64,000 nucleotides of DNA from the NCBI RefSeq assembly GCF_947500065.1, contig NZ_CANMQT010000011.1, positions 62,001 through 126,000 of the forward strand, read 5' to 3'. This DNA is from an uncultured Aquimarina sp. (GTDB taxonomy: Bacteria; Bacteroidota; Bacteroidia; Flavobacteriales; Flavobacteriaceae). The position numbers were made by a program, and so were the translations under genes. The notes under the pieces were generated by a model. The model searched no databases. It was given only the letters and a program-made list of their open reading frames with translations, and was not told where the DNA came from. Of the stretch, positions 9,261-17,769 are shown piece after piece. The stretch's first letter is position 1. Each line of letters starts with the position of its first letter.

Positions 9261-10289
9261 TTAGTTGTCATCACAGGATTCTTTGAGTAATACGATTCTT
9301 GTGATTTCGGAGGTTCCTGTTACAGTATTATTGATTAATACAAAAATGATCTGAGGGTTCATACTAGTATTATAACCGGATGTTGGTAGTGGATTTATTT
9401 GTTGTTCTACATTATCTATAGTTTCATAGAATGATAATTGGAGGTCTGGGATTTCCGTAGTTTCTCTAAATGATATTATACAATCTATATAATTGTCAAA
9501 GACAAATTGAGTTTCACTGCCGTTTTCAGAGATACACTCTCTGAATTCTACATAATCGCAGTTGTTTTCAATAGTACAGTTCTTTTGTATAATGAAACTA
9601 TGTTCTTGATTGTCTATTTGGATAGTGTTTTCATCTATGATAGTTGCTTCCCAATCAAAATTCCAGTTCTCTCCAATATCAGAATTTTCTTCTAAGTGAA
9701 TATTTAAGTGTAATTGTTCTTCAATATAAAAGGGTATCCAAGAGGTTCTGTAGGCATTTCCATCGTGGTAAAATATACCCGTTCCGTCGGAATAAAAATC
9801 AAACTTGGAGTCATTATATTGGTTTTCTGGAGAAATTGATTCAATATTCCAGATACAATCGCTTTCTAATAAGCTATTGCAATATGAAATTATTTGATTT
9901 TCAATACAAGCCTCTATTGCCTCTTTTAACTCTAGATTATTATTAATATTTAGAGTGCCATCATCGGTGGTTCCAGAAATGGGGTAGCTTAATCCTATTG
10001 CACTCTCATCTTCCATTCCACCTAAAAGCGAAACAAACTCTCGATTGTTACCTATTAATATACTTTCTGTGATTTCATTGTTATTATTATATAGGTATAC
10101 GTTAAATGGATAAATAAAAGTTAAGCATACTACTTCAGAATTTTCTGGAGAAGCTTCAGAAATAGCTTTAAGATCACTGTATAGCTCAGAGTTTACATCA
10201 ATTTTTTCAACTGATAATTCAAAAGATTCATTTTCGCAGGATGCAAATAATATACAAAGTACGAGGATTATTTTTCGTATTTTTTTCAT
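9261..10289 (-). CDS. Lipoprotein of unknown function
   Basis: The start at 10289 is chosen because MKKIRKIILVLCILFASC is a complete lipoprotein signal; an in-frame upstream ATG at 10313 would put eight residues before it. The mature protein is about 325 aa and acidic. It has several Cys residues and an internal segment resembling a lipocalin-like or META-like domain (GTGIFYHDGNAYRTSWIPF, then HLNIHLEE). No enzyme motif is seen. It diverges from the surface-repeat gene at 10497, and the shared gap carries two TTGCG-N5-CGCAA-like palindromes. Confidence 0.55.
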   Translation of the reverse strand: MKKIRKIILVLCILFASCENESFELSVEKIDVNSELYSDLKAISEASPENSEVVCLTFIYPFNVYLYNNNNEITESILIGNNREFVSLLGGMEDESAIGLSYPISGTTDDGTLNINNNLELKEAIEACIENQIISYCNSLLESDCIWNIESISPENQYNDSKFDFYSDGTGIFYHDGNAYRTSWIPFYIEEQLHLNIHLEENSDIGENWNFDWEATIIDENTIQIDNQEHSFIIQKNCTIENNCDYVEFRECISENGSETQFVFDNYIDCIISFRETTEIPDLQLSFYETIDNVEQQINPLPTSGYNTSMNPQIIFVLINNTVTGTSEITRIVLLKESCDDN

Positions 10290-10390
10290 GACTATGTTTT
10301 TATATGGATTCACCCAATTAGACTGGATACATATAAAAGGTTGCGTACTGAAGAAAAATAAATTCTTTTCAAGTAAAGCAAACTGTTTGG

Positions 10391-10459
10391 TTTTGCGTTT
10401 ATCGCAAAAAAATAATTTTCTATTCGCGATTATTGCCTTTTGTGTTGCTATTATCGCAA
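10391..10459. promoter_or_regulatory. Two TTGCG-N5-CGCAA palindromes in a divergent intergenic region
   Basis: TTTTGCG-TTTAT-CGCAAAA at 10391-10409 is a perfect 7-bp inverted repeat with a 5-base spacer. TTGCT-ATTAT-CGCAA at 10445-10459 is the same pattern with one mismatch. They sit between the lipoprotein gene start (10289, leftward) and the surface-repeat gene start (10497, rightward), where a regulator could control both. Confidence 0.55.
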
Positions 10460-10496
10460 TAGTTTTGACTTGTTGAATTTTTTAAAAACAAGAAAA

Positions 10497-11219
10497 ATGA
10501 AAAACAAAATAGTAGTATTAGTAATGTTGTTATTTTCGATAATAGCTATTGGACAGGAGCATAAGTCAGATGCTATTTCAGGAAAAGTGAAGTCATTTAG
10601 TTTTTCTCCTATTCATTCTAATGTGTCGCAAGTCAATGGGTTGGTAGTTGGAATTGGTCATTACGAAAATAAAAAGATAGAACATCAAAGAATTAACGGT
10701 GTTAATGTAGAGGCTTTGCACATAATGCCGTTGTTGATTGTGCCACTTCGAATTGATATTCCTATCAATTCAATATATATGGGACTAATCTATAATGAGC
10801 GATCAGATTTTTACTTTCTTGAGGATTATGAGCGAGATACATATCTATCAATGAATGGCTTTAATCTCAGCGTTGGAGGTTTTATTGGGGGAGCCAATCT
10901 GAATGGTTTAAATATTTCTTTAGGATCTATGACTAATGAAGCTAATGGAGTTTCAATAGCTCCTGTTATCAACACTTCTAAAGTTTTTAATGGGCTTCAA
11001 ATTTCGGCTTTAGCAAATTTTTCGGATACCGGAAAAGGGATGCAATTAGGGATATCCAATGTATCTGAAAATTTAAAAGGAATCCAAATAGGTGTTTTTA
11101 ACAAGACTGTTGATCAACGAGGTTTTCAATTTGGTCTTTGGAATAGAAACGCAAGAAGATCATTGCCTTTTATCAACTGGCAATTTTCTAAAAAGAAAGT
11201 GAAATCAAAAACATCTTAA
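10497..11219 (+). CDS. Secreted surface-repeat protein (LA_2272-like)
   Basis: The start is set at ATG 10497 (MKNKIVVLVMLLFSIIAIGQ), which gives a clean signal peptide; the frame is open upstream only through intergenic sequence. The 240 aa product has glycine- and asparagine-rich units of about 20 residues (FNGLQISALANFS, KGMQLGISNVS, KGIQIGVFNKTV, RGFQFGLWNR). They resemble the repeats of LA_2272-type surface proteins, probably forming beta-strands at the outer membrane. The small gene at 11222 follows after two bases and is likely co-translated. The role in the adjacent lipid cluster is unknown. Confidence 0.6.
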   Translation: MKNKIVVLVMLLFSIIAIGQEHKSDAISGKVKSFSFSPIHSNVSQVNGLVVGIGHYENKKIEHQRINGVNVEALHIMPLLIVPLRIDIPINSIYMGLIYNERSDFYFLEDYERDTYLSMNGFNLSVGGFIGGANLNGLNISLGSMTNEANGVSIAPVINTSKVFNGLQISALANFSDTGKGMQLGISNVSENLKGIQIGVFNKTVDQRGFQFGLWNRNARRSLPFINWQFSKKKVKSKTS

Positions 11220-11221
11220 TT

Positions 11222-11608
11222 ATGAAAATCACGAGCAACTTAAGCATCGAAGGGGATTATGGATTCGAGGCATTTTATGTACTTACTGGAGACTTGGTTG
11301 GTCTTATTCCAGTAAAAGAAAAACTATATACACGTATTAAACTATTGGATAATAAAACCTTAAAAATTAGTTTAATGAAATCGGAAACTCAAAAAATTAC
11401 AAAATGTATAAAAGGATCTCTTCGGGATGGGATTTTTAGTATATCATCTAGTAATAGGGTAATTTCGATACTGTCATTTATTAAACATTGGCGGACTCAA
11501 AAAATAAGTGTACGTTCTGGAAAAGAACAACTGTTGATTTTTTTATCGAAAACAGGAAGTGTACAATTAGGAGTTTTTAGAGATCTTACTTCGTCTAAGA
11601 AAAAATAA
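11222..11608 (+). CDS. Small hypothetical protein coupled to the surface-repeat gene
   Basis: This 128 aa basic protein lacks a signal peptide. It begins two bases after the stop of the surface-repeat gene, so co-translation is likely. The sequence is strand-rich with many Lys and Ser (LKISLMKSETQKITK, IFSISSSNRVISIL). No recognised domain or catalytic motif is seen. An inverted repeat at 11627-11659 follows, which would end this two-gene unit before the desaturases. Confidence 0.5.
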   Translation: MKITSNLSIEGDYGFEAFYVLTGDLVGLIPVKEKLYTRIKLLDNKTLKISLMKSETQKITKCIKGSLRDGIFSISSSNRVISILSFIKHWRTQKISVRSGKEQLLIFLSKTGSVQLGVFRDLTSSKKK

Positions 11609-11626
11609 TATTCAAAGAATGATACT

Positions 11627-11659
11627 AACTCGAAGAAACACAATCTTAATCTTCGAGTT
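11627..11659 (+). terminator. Inverted repeat, possible terminator
   Basis: AACTCGAAGA (11627-11636) and TCTTCGAGTT (11650-11659) form a perfect 10-bp stem with a 13-base loop. The following GGATTATTTGTTT is only moderately T-rich, so this is a weak terminator call. Confidence 0.5.
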
Positions 11660-11777
11660 GGATTATTTGTTTATCTAACTAATCATACCAACAAATAAGT
11701 ATTACAATCGAGATACCAAATCAAATATTTTTGGTCATCACGCTACTATTGATATGTCAAATTTTAAATGAATAATT

Positions 11778-12875
11778 ATGAAAAAAATAAAATTTTCAAA
11801 GGATGAGGGTTCAGCGTTTTATAAAGAACTTAATGAGCGAATTAGAAATTATTTTGAAGATAATGGTATAGATAAAACGGGAAATAGAAAGATGGTTTTT
11901 AAAATAACTATGTATTTTACATTGGTCGCTTTGTTTTATTTTTTGATGCTTACTTCATCGAGCCTAACTACATTCTTTACTTTCTATATTAGTCTTGGGG
12001 TATCTGTGCTGTTAAATGCATTTAATGTTTCTCATGACGCTGCACATGGAGTTGCTGTAAAAAGTAAATTCTGGAATAAACTATTATTTCAACTAAGCTT
12101 TAATTTACAAGGAAACAATGCATATGTATGGGGCAAAAATCATAATGAATCTCACCATTTATATACTAATATAGAAGGAAGTGATATAGACGTTCTAAAT
12201 AACCCTTTAGTAAGAATGACAACAGGACAAAATTTAAGATGGTATCATAAATTTCAATACTTGTATGTTCCGTTTTTATACCTGTTTTATTCGCTTAATT
12301 GGTTTTTGTTTAGAGAGTTTTTAATGATTTTTAATCGCTCTAGCAGAACTATTAAGGTGACTATTCCTACTTGGGAAATCGTTAAACTGGTGTTTTTTAA
12401 GATAGCTTATGTGATCTATATGATTGTTGTTCCTAGTATCTTATTACCATTTGGTTGGGAGTATATTTTGATTGCGTTTCTGTTAAATCATTTTTTAGTA
12501 TCCATACTATTTACAGCGGTATTAGGAGTGTCACATTTATCAGATTACGTAGCACATCCTGAACCAGATGCTGAAGGAAGACTTAATATGAGCTGGCCCA
12601 AGTTACAAATGTGTACTTCTGTAGATTATAATGTGGATAGTACTTTTTTGAATTGGACGTTAGGTGGTTTTAATGCACACGCATTGCATCATTTGCTGCC
12701 TAATATCTGTCATATACACTATATCAAATTACTACCCATATTTAGAGAAGTGGCGAAAAAATATGGCGTGACATATATGGAGATGTCATATGATCAAGCC
12801 TTGAAATCGCATTTTAGATTTCTAAAGAAAATGGGAACGCAAATAGAATTTAAATCCGTTACTTATGAAATCTAA
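11778..12875 (+). CDS. Membrane fatty acid desaturase (cluster copy 1)
   Basis: This 365 aa integral membrane di-iron desaturase has the three His boxes: HDAAH at 86-90, HNESHH at 122-127 and HALHH near 306-310. Long hydrophobic stretches at about 45-85 and 200-250 form the two membrane hairpins. It belongs to the large acyl-lipid/acyl-CoA desaturase family; regioselectivity cannot be read from the sequence. The next desaturase gene overlaps its end by 11 bases. Together with the oxoamine synthase and two further genes it seems to form a lipid biosynthesis cluster. Confidence 0.88.
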   Translation: MKKIKFSKDEGSAFYKELNERIRNYFEDNGIDKTGNRKMVFKITMYFTLVALFYFLMLTSSSLTTFFTFYISLGVSVLLNAFNVSHDAAHGVAVKSKFWNKLLFQLSFNLQGNNAYVWGKNHNESHHLYTNIEGSDIDVLNNPLVRMTTGQNLRWYHKFQYLYVPFLYLFYSLNWFLFREFLMIFNRSSRTIKVTIPTWEIVKLVFFKIAYVIYMIVVPSILLPFGWEYILIAFLLNHFLVSILFTAVLGVSHLSDYVAHPEPDAEGRLNMSWPKLQMCTSVDYNVDSTFLNWTLGGFNAHALHHLLPNICHIHYIKLLPIFREVAKKYGVTYMEMSYDQALKSHFRFLKKMGTQIEFKSVTYEI

Positions 12876-13917
12876 ACATATTTATAATAAATCTCATGCG
12901 GCATTGTTTCTTTCCATTCAGAATGAGATTAACAGTAAACTAAATTTCTGTCCTAATCGGTTTCGAAATAGGATTATTTCTAAAGGTATGGTTTACCTGA
13001 TTTTAACGTTGATTACTTATATAGGTTTGTATACTATAAGTCATCCATACCTGTTGATAGTAACTTATGTTATGTATGGGCTGATTTCCTTATTATTTGC
13101 ATTTAATTTTGCTCATGACTTTTCGCATAATACTATTTTTAGAAGTAAGAAACTTAATCATAATTGTTTTGTGTTATTATATACTATAGTAGGAGCACAT
13201 GCGGAAGCTTGGAAAGATAGACATGTAAAATCTCATCACCACGCTCCTAATGTAGAGGGGTATGATACGGATCTAGAAATAACAAATTTAATTCGAGTAG
13301 TCCCTGGAAGCCCTGTAAAATGGTTTCATAGGTTTCAACATTGGTATGCGCCATTTTTATACATCACCTATTCTTTATTTTGGGTATTTATCAAAGATTT
13401 TAAAATTTTCTTCGATAAAACTATAACTGGTAAAACTAATACTATTCGATATAAATTTTCTTTTTGGGTTCAAAAGATCTTTTATATCCTATACTTAGTG
13501 ATATTACCATTGATATTCATAGATCATACTTGGGATATAATTTTGATGGGGTTTTTGATAATGCATGCAGTGCAATCATTGTTTTTATTATTTACGTTTT
13601 TTATGACACATCATATTGAAGGTGTAATGTATCCAAAAACAGATAGTTTTGGGTTTATAAGAACCTCTTGGTTAATGAATCAAATACAAAGTTCTAATGA
13701 TTTTTATCCTTTTAGTAGTTTAGCTAATTTCATTTTTGGAGGATTCAATAATCATATAGCACACCATCTTTTTCCTCATATCCATCATATATACTACCCG
13801 AAACTTAATAAAATTCTATATAAAATGTTGATTGGAAACGATATAAAACCCAATCAAACTACTTATTTAGGCGGAGTTATATCACATCTATCCCATTTAA
13901 AGCAGTTAGGGAAGTAG
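12865..13917 (+). CDS. Membrane fatty acid desaturase (cluster copy 2)
   Basis: This 350 aa protein starts inside the end of copy 1. The His boxes are HDFSH, HVKSHHH and HIAHH (in NNHIAHHLFPHIHHIYYPKL), with multiple membrane helices between. It is clearly a paralogue of copies 1 and 3, although the residues around the boxes differ, suggesting a distinct position or substrate. A C-terminal His-rich HIHHIYY follows the third box. The gene ends about 200 bases before the oxoamine synthase, and two palindromes lie in that gap. Confidence 0.87.
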   Translation: MKSKHIYNKSHAALFLSIQNEINSKLNFCPNRFRNRIISKGMVYLILTLITYIGLYTISHPYLLIVTYVMYGLISLLFAFNFAHDFSHNTIFRSKKLNHNCFVLLYTIVGAHAEAWKDRHVKSHHHAPNVEGYDTDLEITNLIRVVPGSPVKWFHRFQHWYAPFLYITYSLFWVFIKDFKIFFDKTITGKTNTIRYKFSFWVQKIFYILYLVILPLIFIDHTWDIILMGFLIMHAVQSLFLLFTFFMTHHIEGVMYPKTDSFGFIRTSWLMNQIQSSNDFYPFSSLANFIFGGFNNHIAHHLFPHIHHIYYPKLNKILYKMLIGNDIKPNQTTYLGGVISHLSHLKQLGK

Positions 13918-13931
13918 TAGGAATTCTGATT

Positions 13932-13977
13932 TTGCAATTATCACAATGATAAATTTTCATCTTTGCGTTTTTGACAA
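13932..13977. promoter_or_regulatory. Two TTGCG-N5-CACAA-like sites and a possible -7 box before the oxoamine synthase
   Basis: TTGCA-ATTAT-CACAA (13932-13946) and TTGCG-TTTTT-GACAA (13963-13977) match the half-site spacing of the palindromes at 10391 and 5952 with mismatches. CATCTTTG at 13958-13965 is one base from the TAnnTTTG -7 consensus and overlaps the second site. They are about 140-180 bases upstream of the gene at 14115. Confidence 0.4.
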
Positions 13978-14114
13978 TTAGAGTCGATGCATTGCTTGTA
14001 TGTTTAGGCTACTAAACAATACTATTAAGTGAATCGAAGAAAAATGATTGGGATTTTTAAATACAAATAGAGTTAGCTAGTGACGATTCACAATTAGTTT
14101 TTTAAAACTTTATA

Positions 14115-15311
14115 ATGGATATTTTTGACAGAATACAACTCGATATTGGACCTATAGGGAAATTTCAAAGTATGGCAGAAGGTAACTTTGTGTTTCCTAA
14201 ACTTGAAGGACAAATCTCTAATCATATTTTTTTTAATAACAAGAAGTTAATTTGTTGGAGTTATAACAATTATTTGGGATTAGCAGGTTCGAGCGAGATT
14301 AATGAAATAGATGCTTTTGCACAGCAAAAATGGGGAATGACCTATCCTATGGGATCTAGAATGATGACTGGTGACACCTCTTTACATGATGAGTTTGAAA
14401 GCAATATCGCTGACTTTATACATATGGAAAAAGCATTACTGCTTAATTTCGGATATCAAGGAATGCTATCTGTTATTGATTCATTATTGTCTCCAAATGA
14501 TGTAGTTATTTCTGATAAACAATGTCATGCTTGTATAATTGATGGAATAAGATTACACCGAGGAGAAAGGTTAATTTTTGAACATAATGATATTGATAAC
14601 TTAGAACAGAAACTAAAGGTAGCCGAAAAAATTGTACAAAAAACAAAAGGAGGTATCCTTGTTATTACCGAGGGTGTATTTAGCATGTCTGGTGCACAAG
14701 GTAAACTGAAAGAGATCTGTTCTTTGAAATCTAAATACGATTTTAGACTCTTGGTAGATGACGCTCACGGATTTGGAGTAATGGGTCCGCAAGGTAATGG
14801 GACCGTTTGTGCGCATGGTTTAGAAGAAAAAGTTGACCTATATTTTACAACTTTTACGAAGTCCATGGCATCTTTTGGGGCAGTTATAGCCGGTAAGAAA
14901 GAGATTGTGAACTATTTCAAATATAATTTACGTTCTCAAATGTTTTCTAAATCATTACCAATGCCGATAGTTTATGGGTTAAATAAAAGATTAGAAATTA
15001 TTAAAAGAGCTCATGATAAAAGAAAAAAATTATTTGAAATAACAGACCTGATGCAAGAAGGTTTAAAAAATAGAAACCTTCTTTCTAATGAGGTTGATAG
15101 TTATATTACACCTATTTATTTTAATATAAAATTGGAAGATGTACTTAATCTTCAGAAAGAATTGGTTTATGATCATGGAGTTTTTTGCTCTGTAATTATT
15201 TATCCTGTTGTACCTAAGGGAGATGTTATTTTTCGTTTAACCCCAACTAGCTTGCATACAAGAGAAGATGTTGATCATACACTGAAATCGTATGATGCTG
15301 TATTTAAATAG
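14115..15311 (+). CDS. Alpha-oxoamine synthase family PLP enzyme (serine palmitoyltransferase/CqsA/BioF-like)
   Basis: This 398 aa fold-type I PLP enzyme joins an acyl thioester to an amino acid with loss of CO2. Seen are SYNNYLGLAG near 49, the glycine-rich PMGSRMMTGDTSLHDEFE at 79-94 and the PLP-stacking His138. VDDAHGFGVMG follows at 214-224, and the Schiff-base Lys is Lys249 (TFTKSMASFG). The absence of biotin or threonine-catabolism neighbours argues against BioF and Kbl. Desaturase and acyltransferase neighbours point to a sphingoid, sulfonolipid or long-chain aminoketone product. The amino acid substrate is not predictable. Des3 follows after eight bases. Confidence 0.82.
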   Translation: MDIFDRIQLDIGPIGKFQSMAEGNFVFPKLEGQISNHIFFNNKKLICWSYNNYLGLAGSSEINEIDAFAQQKWGMTYPMGSRMMTGDTSLHDEFESNIADFIHMEKALLLNFGYQGMLSVIDSLLSPNDVVISDKQCHACIIDGIRLHRGERLIFEHNDIDNLEQKLKVAEKIVQKTKGGILVITEGVFSMSGAQGKLKEICSLKSKYDFRLLVDDAHGFGVMGPQGNGTVCAHGLEEKVDLYFTTFTKSMASFGAVIAGKKEIVNYFKYNLRSQMFSKSLPMPIVYGLNKRLEIIKRAHDKRKKLFEITDLMQEGLKNRNLLSNEVDSYITPIYFNIKLEDVLNLQKELVYDHGVFCSVIIYPVVPKGDVIFRLTPTSLHTREDVDHTLKSYDAVFK

Positions 15312-15319
15312 TAAATAAA

Positions 15320-16381
15320 ATGAAAACAAAAGTAACGTTTCCTAAAGAACCAGATTTCTTTTATAAAGATGTTTGTGAAGAGATTAGAGATTATTTTGAG
15401 GCTAATAATATTAATAAGTATGGTAATGGTTCTCTTATATGGAAGTATTTACTGTTAAAAATCATATTTATCATTTGTTATTTACTGATTTTTTATTTTC
15501 AGAATGGTTATAGTTTGTTTTTATGTTTTGTTGTTCTAGGTCCTTTAAGTATTATTCTGGCAATAAATATTTCTCATGATGCCATTCATGGTGTAGCACA
15601 TTCTAATAAACTAATTAACTCATATTTTATGATACAAATGGATTTAATTGGTGCAAATTCATATGTTTGGAAAAAGAGACACCAATTTGGACATCATACA
15701 TTTCCTAACACTTTAGGAAAGGATCCCGATTTAACACAAACAGAGATAGTTAAAATTCTGCCGAAAGCAGTACATAGATTTTATCATCGGTTTCAGCATA
15801 TATATGTGCCCTTTTTGTACTCTTTATACACGATAAATTGGATATATATTCGGGATTTTACCGATTTTTTTTCAAAAAAATCCTTAATAAAAAATATTCC
15901 TATTAAAGAGTATATAAAGCTTGTAGCTTTTAAATTATTATATATTACTATTTTTATTCTATTTCCACTTTTTTTTACATCGTTATCAATAACCCAAGTA
16001 TTGTTTGGTAATTTATTGTTGCATGTTTCCGCAAGTTACTTTTTAACGTTAGCACTGGTGCCTTCTCATGTTTCAGAAAATTCAGTTTTTGTAACGCCAG
16101 ATTACAATGGTAAAATGCCTTATTCTTGGGCACATCATCAAGTAAAAACGACGACAGATTTTGCTACAAACAGTTACATGACAACATGGATATTAGGAGG
16201 CTTTAACCACCATATTGCTCATCATCTTTTTCCAAATTTTTCTCATGTTCATTATCCTAAAATGACTCCGATTATAAAGCGATTGGCCCAAAAATATGAA
16301 CTAGGATACAATCATGAAAGTAGTGCTTTGCGTGCATATGTATCACATTATAATTTATTAAAAAACAATGGAAAAAAATAA
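15320..16381 (+). CDS. Membrane fatty acid desaturase (cluster copy 3)
   Basis: This 353 aa di-iron desaturase has boxes HDAIH, HQFGHH and HIAHH (in NHHIAHHLFPNFSHVHYPKM). The N-terminal half aligns with copy 1 (PDFFYKDVCEEIRDYFEANNI against SAFYKELNERIRNYFEDNGI, read by eye), so these are tandem paralogues. It is tightly linked to the oxoamine synthase upstream (eight bases) and overlaps the following GNAT-like gene by 14 bases. All three are probably one transcript, and the enzyme may act on the acyl donor or on the aminoketone product. Confidence 0.88.
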   Translation: MKTKVTFPKEPDFFYKDVCEEIRDYFEANNINKYGNGSLIWKYLLLKIIFIICYLLIFYFQNGYSLFLCFVVLGPLSIILAINISHDAIHGVAHSNKLINSYFMIQMDLIGANSYVWKKRHQFGHHTFPNTLGKDPDLTQTEIVKILPKAVHRFYHRFQHIYVPFLYSLYTINWIYIRDFTDFFSKKSLIKNIPIKEYIKLVAFKLLYITIFILFPLFFTSLSITQVLFGNLLLHVSASYFLTLALVPSHVSENSVFVTPDYNGKMPYSWAHHQVKTTTDFATNSYMTTWILGGFNHHIAHHLFPNFSHVHYPKMTPIIKRLAQKYELGYNHESSALRAYVSHYNLLKNNGKK

Positions 16382-16985
16382 ACTGCAATTTTCTGATGCT
16401 GAAATATTACATTACAAAAAGTTAATTAGTAATAGATTTGTTGAAAACCCAAGAATGTCTTTGTTGTTTAATAAGGATAAAAAAAGTTTTAAAAAGAACA
16501 TTTTTAACTTAGTTAATTACTGTTTCCATGTAGCTTTAAGAGTGAATGGTGTTTATGTTGCTAAGAACAAGAAAACAATTGTACTGTTTTATCAGAATAA
16601 TAAACTAAAAAAGACTTTTAGTGATTATTGTCGATACTTTAATGTAATTAAAGGGATTTCAATTTTAAATTTGAAAAATATATTGAGTAATGAAAAAGAA
16701 ATAAAAAAACATAAATTAAAATTAGACAATTATATATATGTTTGGTTCATTGCACAGGAAGAAGGCTATGGTAAATTAGATGGATTACATGAAATTAACC
16801 AAATGCTTTTTAAGCTCTCTAGCACAACCAAATTACCCATTCTTTTTGAGACCTCAGATATTAGATTAATACGTTTTTATAAACACGTGGGTTTTGATGT
16901 GTATAAAGAACTCGTATGTGATAAAGAAACTATTTATTTTTTTGCGGACAAAAAAACTTTAGAAAATTGTTTTCGTAGTTTATAG
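16368..16985 (+). CDS. GNAT-like N-acyltransferase
   Basis: This 205 aa soluble basic protein overlaps desaturase 3 by 14 bases. The C-terminal half (YVWFIAQEEGYGKL...LPILFETSDIRLIRFYKHVGFDVYKEL) has the core beta4-alpha-beta5 of GNAT acetyltransferases, including the RFYKHVGF turn. The usual acyl-CoA loop (Q/RxxGxG/A) is not clear. It could acylate an amine released by the oxoamine synthase pathway, as in N-acylated sphingoid bases; this is inference from position. Codon use is very AT-rich, like the rest of the cluster. Confidence 0.55.
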   Translation: MEKNKLQFSDAEILHYKKLISNRFVENPRMSLLFNKDKKSFKKNIFNLVNYCFHVALRVNGVYVAKNKKTIVLFYQNNKLKKTFSDYCRYFNVIKGISILNLKNILSNEKEIKKHKLKLDNYIYVWFIAQEEGYGKLDGLHEINQMLFKLSSTTKLPILFETSDIRLIRFYKHVGFDVYKELVCDKETIYFFADKKTLENCFRSL

Positions 16986-17031
16986 TAAGTTTTAGAATAT
17001 AATAAATGTTTGTGGAGGATTAAATTTTTAA

Positions 17032-17046
17032 TTTCGGTTATCGTAA
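17032..17046. promoter_or_regulatory. Degenerate copy of the cluster palindrome
   Basis: TTTCG-GTTAT-CGTAA follows the TTGCG-NTTAT-CGCAA pattern with changes at one base per arm, and lies about 80 bases upstream of the outer-membrane protein gene at 17125. It is the weakest of the series. Confidence 0.3.
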
Positions 17047-17124
17047 ATGTAAATTTTTTTAACAATTGAGCTTTACGAATTGAATGTATGTTTAAATCAC
17101 TGAACAATTTTAAATAATTTAATT

Positions 17125-17697
17125 ATGAATAGAAGATTACAACTAGTTATATTAATCTTATTATGTATTACCTCTATTGATTCGTATTCTCAAGAAAAAA
17201 ATGCCAGATTTAATTTAGGAGGAGGTTTGTCAATTACAGAAAATGTTCAGGGAATTTATTTGTTAGGTCAGATTGAATACAAAAGGAATGTATTCCAATT
17301 AAGATTTAGTAATGGAGAGAATATTTTTGAAACAGATGAACCTAACTTTTTTTTAAATAGTATAGGAGAGAATACCTTTTTTTATATTACAGATTTCTCC
17401 TTGCTTTATGGGTATGATTTTTTGAAAAGTAATAGGTATAACCTTGTGGTAAGTACTGGAATATTATACTCTTTTGGAAAATATCGAGATGATTGTAGTC
17501 AAAGATTCAATAATAGTACAATATGCGAAGAATATAATGATGATAGTTTTAGTTCTATCGGATTACCTACTAAACTGTCCTTTGTTTATAAAACCAAAAA
17601 GAGAATTGGAATTGAGATTAGCGGATTTTATAATTTTTTTAAGTATGATTATTATGGAGGAACAATAGGTGTTATTGTCGATATATCTAAAAGATAG
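17125..17697 (+). CDS. Probable outer-membrane beta-barrel protein
   Basis: This 190 aa protein has a signal peptide ending at DSYSQ (about residue 23). The mature part is made of alternating strands (FNLGGGLSITENVQGIYLLG, NVFQLRFSNGEN, RIGIEISGFYNFF, YYGGTIGVIVDIS) typical of small eight-strand barrels. The two Cys residues in DDCSQRFNNSTICEE may form a loop disulfide. It is the last rightward gene of the desaturase region and shares a bidirectional terminator with the alginate lyase gene. It could export or anchor the cluster product, but there is no direct evidence. Confidence 0.55.
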   Translation: MNRRLQLVILILLCITSIDSYSQEKNARFNLGGGLSITENVQGIYLLGQIEYKRNVFQLRFSNGENIFETDEPNFFLNSIGENTFFYITDFSLLYGYDFLKSNRYNLVVSTGILYSFGKYRDDCSQRFNNSTICEEYNDDSFSSIGLPTKLSFVYKTKKRIGIEISGFYNFFKYDYYGGTIGVIVDISKR

Positions 17698-17706
17698 GTG
17701 TCTAAC

Positions 17707-17743
17707 AAAAGAGGAGTTATCCTTTTTTGATAACTCCTCTTTT
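17707..17743. terminator. Bidirectional terminator
   Basis: AAAAGAGGAGTTATC (17707-17721) and GATAACTCCTCTTTT (17729-17743) form a perfect 15-bp stem with a 7-base loop between converging genes. Confidence 0.88.
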
Positions 17744-17769
17744 AAAAGTATAAAATCAAGTTGTTATTT

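Noticed and set aside
14115..15311. Assignment of the oxoamine synthase as BioF (biotin synthesis)
   Set aside because: No other biotin genes are nearby, and the tight linkage to desaturases and a GNAT points to lipid chemistry; not formally excluded.
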